Assembly: GCA_021160355.1 (NCBI GenBank)
Contig: JAGHCS010000238.1
Coordinates: 1 to 15,961 of the forward strand
Reading direction: 5' to 3'
Source of the DNA: Candidatus Cloacimonadota bacterium
GTDB lineage: Bacteria > Cloacimonadota > Cloacimonadia > JGIOTU-2
Length of the DNA: 15,961 nt
Below, in pieces: positions 13,827 through 15,961 of the stretch (positions within the stretch are counted from its first letter, which is position 1; the number at the start of each line of letters is the position of its first letter). The notes under the pieces are model-generated. The model did no database searches and had not been told where the DNA came from. It saw nothing but the letters and a program-made list of their open reading frames with translations. The translations under genes were made by a program, and so were the position numbers.

Positions 13827-15961
13827 ATGAAAAAAATTGCTATGCTTAGTATGATGCTCCTCGTGCTCGCAGGAATGGTTTGGGCTAATGATGTCCAACA
13901 ACCAGTGAACAATAAAGCCATTGTTCCTATTGAAGCACCTAAGCATCTCAAGGTTGCCACACAGAACAGAAACAATGGCAACTTCGACGTTCCTGATTGG
14001 GAATTCATTCAGCTACCTACGGCCCTTGCAGGTTTTACTAGCTACTATGACTATATGCCAGGTAGTTATTGCGGTCGCCCTCTTGCGTGTCAACCAGATG
14101 CGTACGGTGGTGTTTACTTTGTCTTCCACGGTCGTCCAAACACGACTGACAACAGAAGAGTATATTGGGCATACGTTCACCCAGGTGGATCAATTGAATA
14201 TGCCACTATTACCACTTCCGACACATGGCAGGGTTATCCTGGAATAACCATGCATCCCGCCTCCGGTGATCCTATCGCTTCATGGCACGATATTATGGAA
14301 TCTGCAACTCCTGAAGATACGAACACACGAGTAACTTTTGATGATTACGGTCTGCTCTTCATTCCTGGTTTCTGGAAAACTCCCGTGACCTTTGATCAGC
14401 CAATTCCTTATGTTGACGAGTATATCTGGCCCTATATGCACATTGGAATGGCACCGGATTATGCTACAACCGGAAACTATCGTGTATATCAAACCAGCCA
14501 GCAGAATCCAGATGGTGAGATTGAACATGATATTCTTCGCTGGATTGATGTTCCTCAAGACTCCTACGTTTATGGTGACCTTGATATCATGCTTGATAAG
14601 AACAACTGGTCAGATCCAGTGAATATTTCACGTGACTGGTCAGATCCAGCCACTGGTCTTTCCTGTCGTCCTTATCCCTCCTATGCAGTAGATCCATTCA
14701 ATGCAGGACATATCGCAATTTTCGGTTATGCAGGATACACTAACGGATTAATCGGACTCGAAGTCGTTCCACAAGGTTTTTACGTATGGGATTCCTATGA
14801 CGGTGGCGAAACCTGGGACTATGCAAACTTCCATTCATATCAAACAGATGTTGGCATGTATAATGAATATGTGCTTTATGCTGTAGATAACGTTCCTGGA
14901 TTTACTATTGACGACGTGCTTCTTGATGAGCTTCATGTGTGGATCGGATGGCCAGGTAACCAACACTCAACTCATAGAACAACAACTTTTGATAGCGAAG
15001 GAAATCTACACCTGCCTGAACAATTCTGGATTTGCTCTGTTGATACTGTAGCCGCGAGTGCATCCTACTGGCCTTATTACGAGTTCCAGTACCAAGCTGA
15101 AGTTGTGTATAAAACTGACGGCACTTGGGAAATTCGTGAAGTACCAAATTTGCCAGGAATCGATGCAATGTCTGGTCACAGTGTTCCATGGGAAATTGAA
15201 GCTGTAAGCGGTGACACCTTAGTCTACCCCTGGAGGACTTATCCGTTCTCTATAGCCGCTGATGTTGGTTTTCATGAAAACACACAACGTAATGCTGCCT
15301 GTGTCACACAACCATGGATGGTTCAAGTGTGGGATGATGGCACAAAAACACTTTATGCAGAAGATGCAATACCAGGATATGATGCATATGCGACTCATCC
15401 AATTCTTTATGTTTCCGCAACAAATAACAATGGTGAAAACTGGAGTGCTCCAATTGAGCTTTCTGATATCTTCAGCACAGCATTTCCAGGTTTTTCGGAC
15501 ATGATAACCATGTATCCGTACATTAATCCCACGATCAAAGACCTTGGTGATGGCTGGGGACAGATTGACATGTTCTTCTTTGATGATAATGACTACGGTA
15601 GCTCGATCCAAAATATGGGTCCCGTAACCGGTGGTGAAATTGTGTACTGTTCATTCAAGATTGATTTTGCTGGTATGACTTATTCAACTGATCCTTCACA
15701 GCCGCAACCAGAACCAACCCTTACCCTTCGCAATGTTCCCAATCCATTCTTCTCACACACAGAGATCCAATTCGCAGCTTCAGTCGGCGTGGAAAACGCA
15801 AAAGTCACTATCTATAACACTAGAGGTCAGCTGATTAAAACCATCGATACAATTGCTGATTCTCATACTGCAGGACATGCAACATGGGATGGTACTGACC
15901 AATATGGTAATGATGTCGCAAATGGAATTTACTTCTATAAAGTAGAAACCAATGGTGAAAC
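13827..15961 (+). CDS. Exported Asp-box (BNR/sialidase-like) protein with FlgD-like/T9SS tail, 3' partial
   Basis: The frame is open from the ATG at 13827 to the window end (711 full codons). The protein has a signal peptide (MKKIAMLSMMLLVLAGMVWA) and then a Gly/Trp/Tyr-rich body. Asp-box motifs typical of sialidase-type beta-propellers are visible: SYDGGETW (residues 323-330) is a textbook SxDxGxTW, and TNNNGENW (532-539) is a relaxed copy. WSDP occurs twice ten residues apart (14605-14649). From about residue 629 a FlgD-like / type IX sorting-like domain follows: LRNVPNPFFSHTEIQF, KVTIYNTRGQLIKTI, ATWDGTDQYG and VANGIYFYKVETNGE. That domain normally ends within a few residues of this point, so probably only a short piece is missing. 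Catalytic residues for sialidase activity are not evident, and many Asp-box proteins are not sialidases. It follows the PorV-like gene and is likely a secreted cargo. Confidence 0.83.
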   Translation, partial: MKKIAMLSMMLLVLAGMVWANDVQQPVNNKAIVPIEAPKHLKVATQNRNNGNFDVPDWEFIQLPTALAGFTSYYDYMPGSYCGRPLACQPDAYGGVYFVFHGRPNTTDNRRVYWAYVHPGGSIEYATITTSDTWQGYPGITMHPASGDPIASWHDIMESATPEDTNTRVTFDDYGLLFIPGFWKTPVTFDQPIPYVDEYIWPYMHIGMAPDYATTGNYRVYQTSQQNPDGEIEHDILRWIDVPQDSYVYGDLDIMLDKNNWSDPVNISRDWSDPATGLSCRPYPSYAVDPFNAGHIAIFGYAGYTNGLIGLEVVPQGFYVWDSYDGGETWDYANFHSYQTDVGMYNEYVLYAVDNVPGFTIDDVLLDELHVWIGWPGNQHSTHRTTTFDSEGNLHLPEQFWICSVDTVAASASYWPYYEFQYQAEVVYKTDGTWEIREVPNLPGIDAMSGHSVPWEIEAVSGDTLVYPWRTYPFSIAADVGFHENTQRNAACVTQPWMVQVWDDGTKTLYAEDAIPGYDAYATHPILYVSATNNNGENWSAPIELSDIFSTAFPGFSDMITMYPYINPTIKDLGDGWGQIDMFFFDDNDYGSSIQNMGPVTGGEIVYCSFKIDFAGMTYSTDPSQPQPEPTLTLRNVPNPFFSHTEIQFAASVGVENAKVTIYNTRGQLIKTIDTIADSHTAGHATWDGTDQYGNDVANGIYFYKVETNGE
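14605..14649 (+). repeat. Short direct repeat, 15 bp at 30-bp period
   Basis: actggtcagatccag occurs at 14605-14619 and again at 14635-14649. It encodes (N/D)WSDP twice, ten codons apart. The identical DNA hints at a small local duplication or conversion within the exported protein gene, possibly duplicating a propeller strand edge. Confidence 0.6.

Noticed and set aside
1..15961. CRISPR arrays, tRNA or rRNA genes, insertion sequences, phage or toxin-antitoxin genes
   Set aside because: No repeated spacers, tRNA-like cloverleaf, transposase or integrase frames were seen. The window is almost fully occupied by the listed coding genes.

Overview
The window is 16 kb of AT-rich DNA in which every supported gene lies on the + strand. 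The content suggests a diderm bacterium of the FCB superphylum (Fibrobacteres-Chlorobi-Bacteroidetes and allied candidate phyla). My best guess is a Cloacimonadota- or Marinimicrobia-like lineage, with low to moderate confidence because no rRNA or marker gene is present. The reasons are a TonB-dependent receptor with an N-terminal carboxypeptidase-regulatory-like domain, a PorV/PorQ-family outer-membrane protein, and two large exported proteins with FlgD-like / type IX secretion (T9SS)-style C-terminal tails.

Region 1 (23-4173) is a tight five-gene housekeeping operon. It holds a class I aspartate-type aminotransferase, a 72-aa single-span membrane protein of unknown function, a PfkB-family kinase, AIR synthase (purM), and a lipoate/octanoate transferase-family enzyme with a LipM-like cysteine. 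Genes overlap or abut: two TAATG junctions, one TAAATG and one 4-nt gap. They are therefore probably co-transcribed and translationally coupled. It is not one obvious pathway.

Region 2 (4174-4273) is the only real intergenic control region. It has promoter-like elements readable in two ways (a TTGACA box, or a Bacteroidetes-style TTTG-N21-TATGTTTC). A perfect 7-bp-arm inverted repeat follows at 4233-4249, then the Shine-Dalgarno that fixes the receptor start.

Region 3 (4274-15961, continuing past the edge) is an outer-membrane energy-transduction and secretion module: TonB-dependent receptor, ExbB with a signal peptide, two ExbD proteins, TonB, a 1010-aa exported protein of unknown function with a sorting-like tail, a PorV-like protein, and a partial exported protein with Asp-box (BNR/sialidase-like) motifs and a FlgD-like tail. 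Gaps are 8-48 nt and I see no terminator, so it reads as one operon. The receptor thus comes with its own energising complex and with T9SS-type components. Three of its proteins (receptor, 1010-aa protein, PorV-like protein) carry acidic Ca2+-binding-type loops (DxDxDGxxDED or EF-hand-like), which links them beyond gene order. The most likely source of new biology is the 1010-aa protein and its relation to the receptor and the PorV-like protein. No RNA genes, CRISPR arrays, insertion sequences or attachment sites were found.
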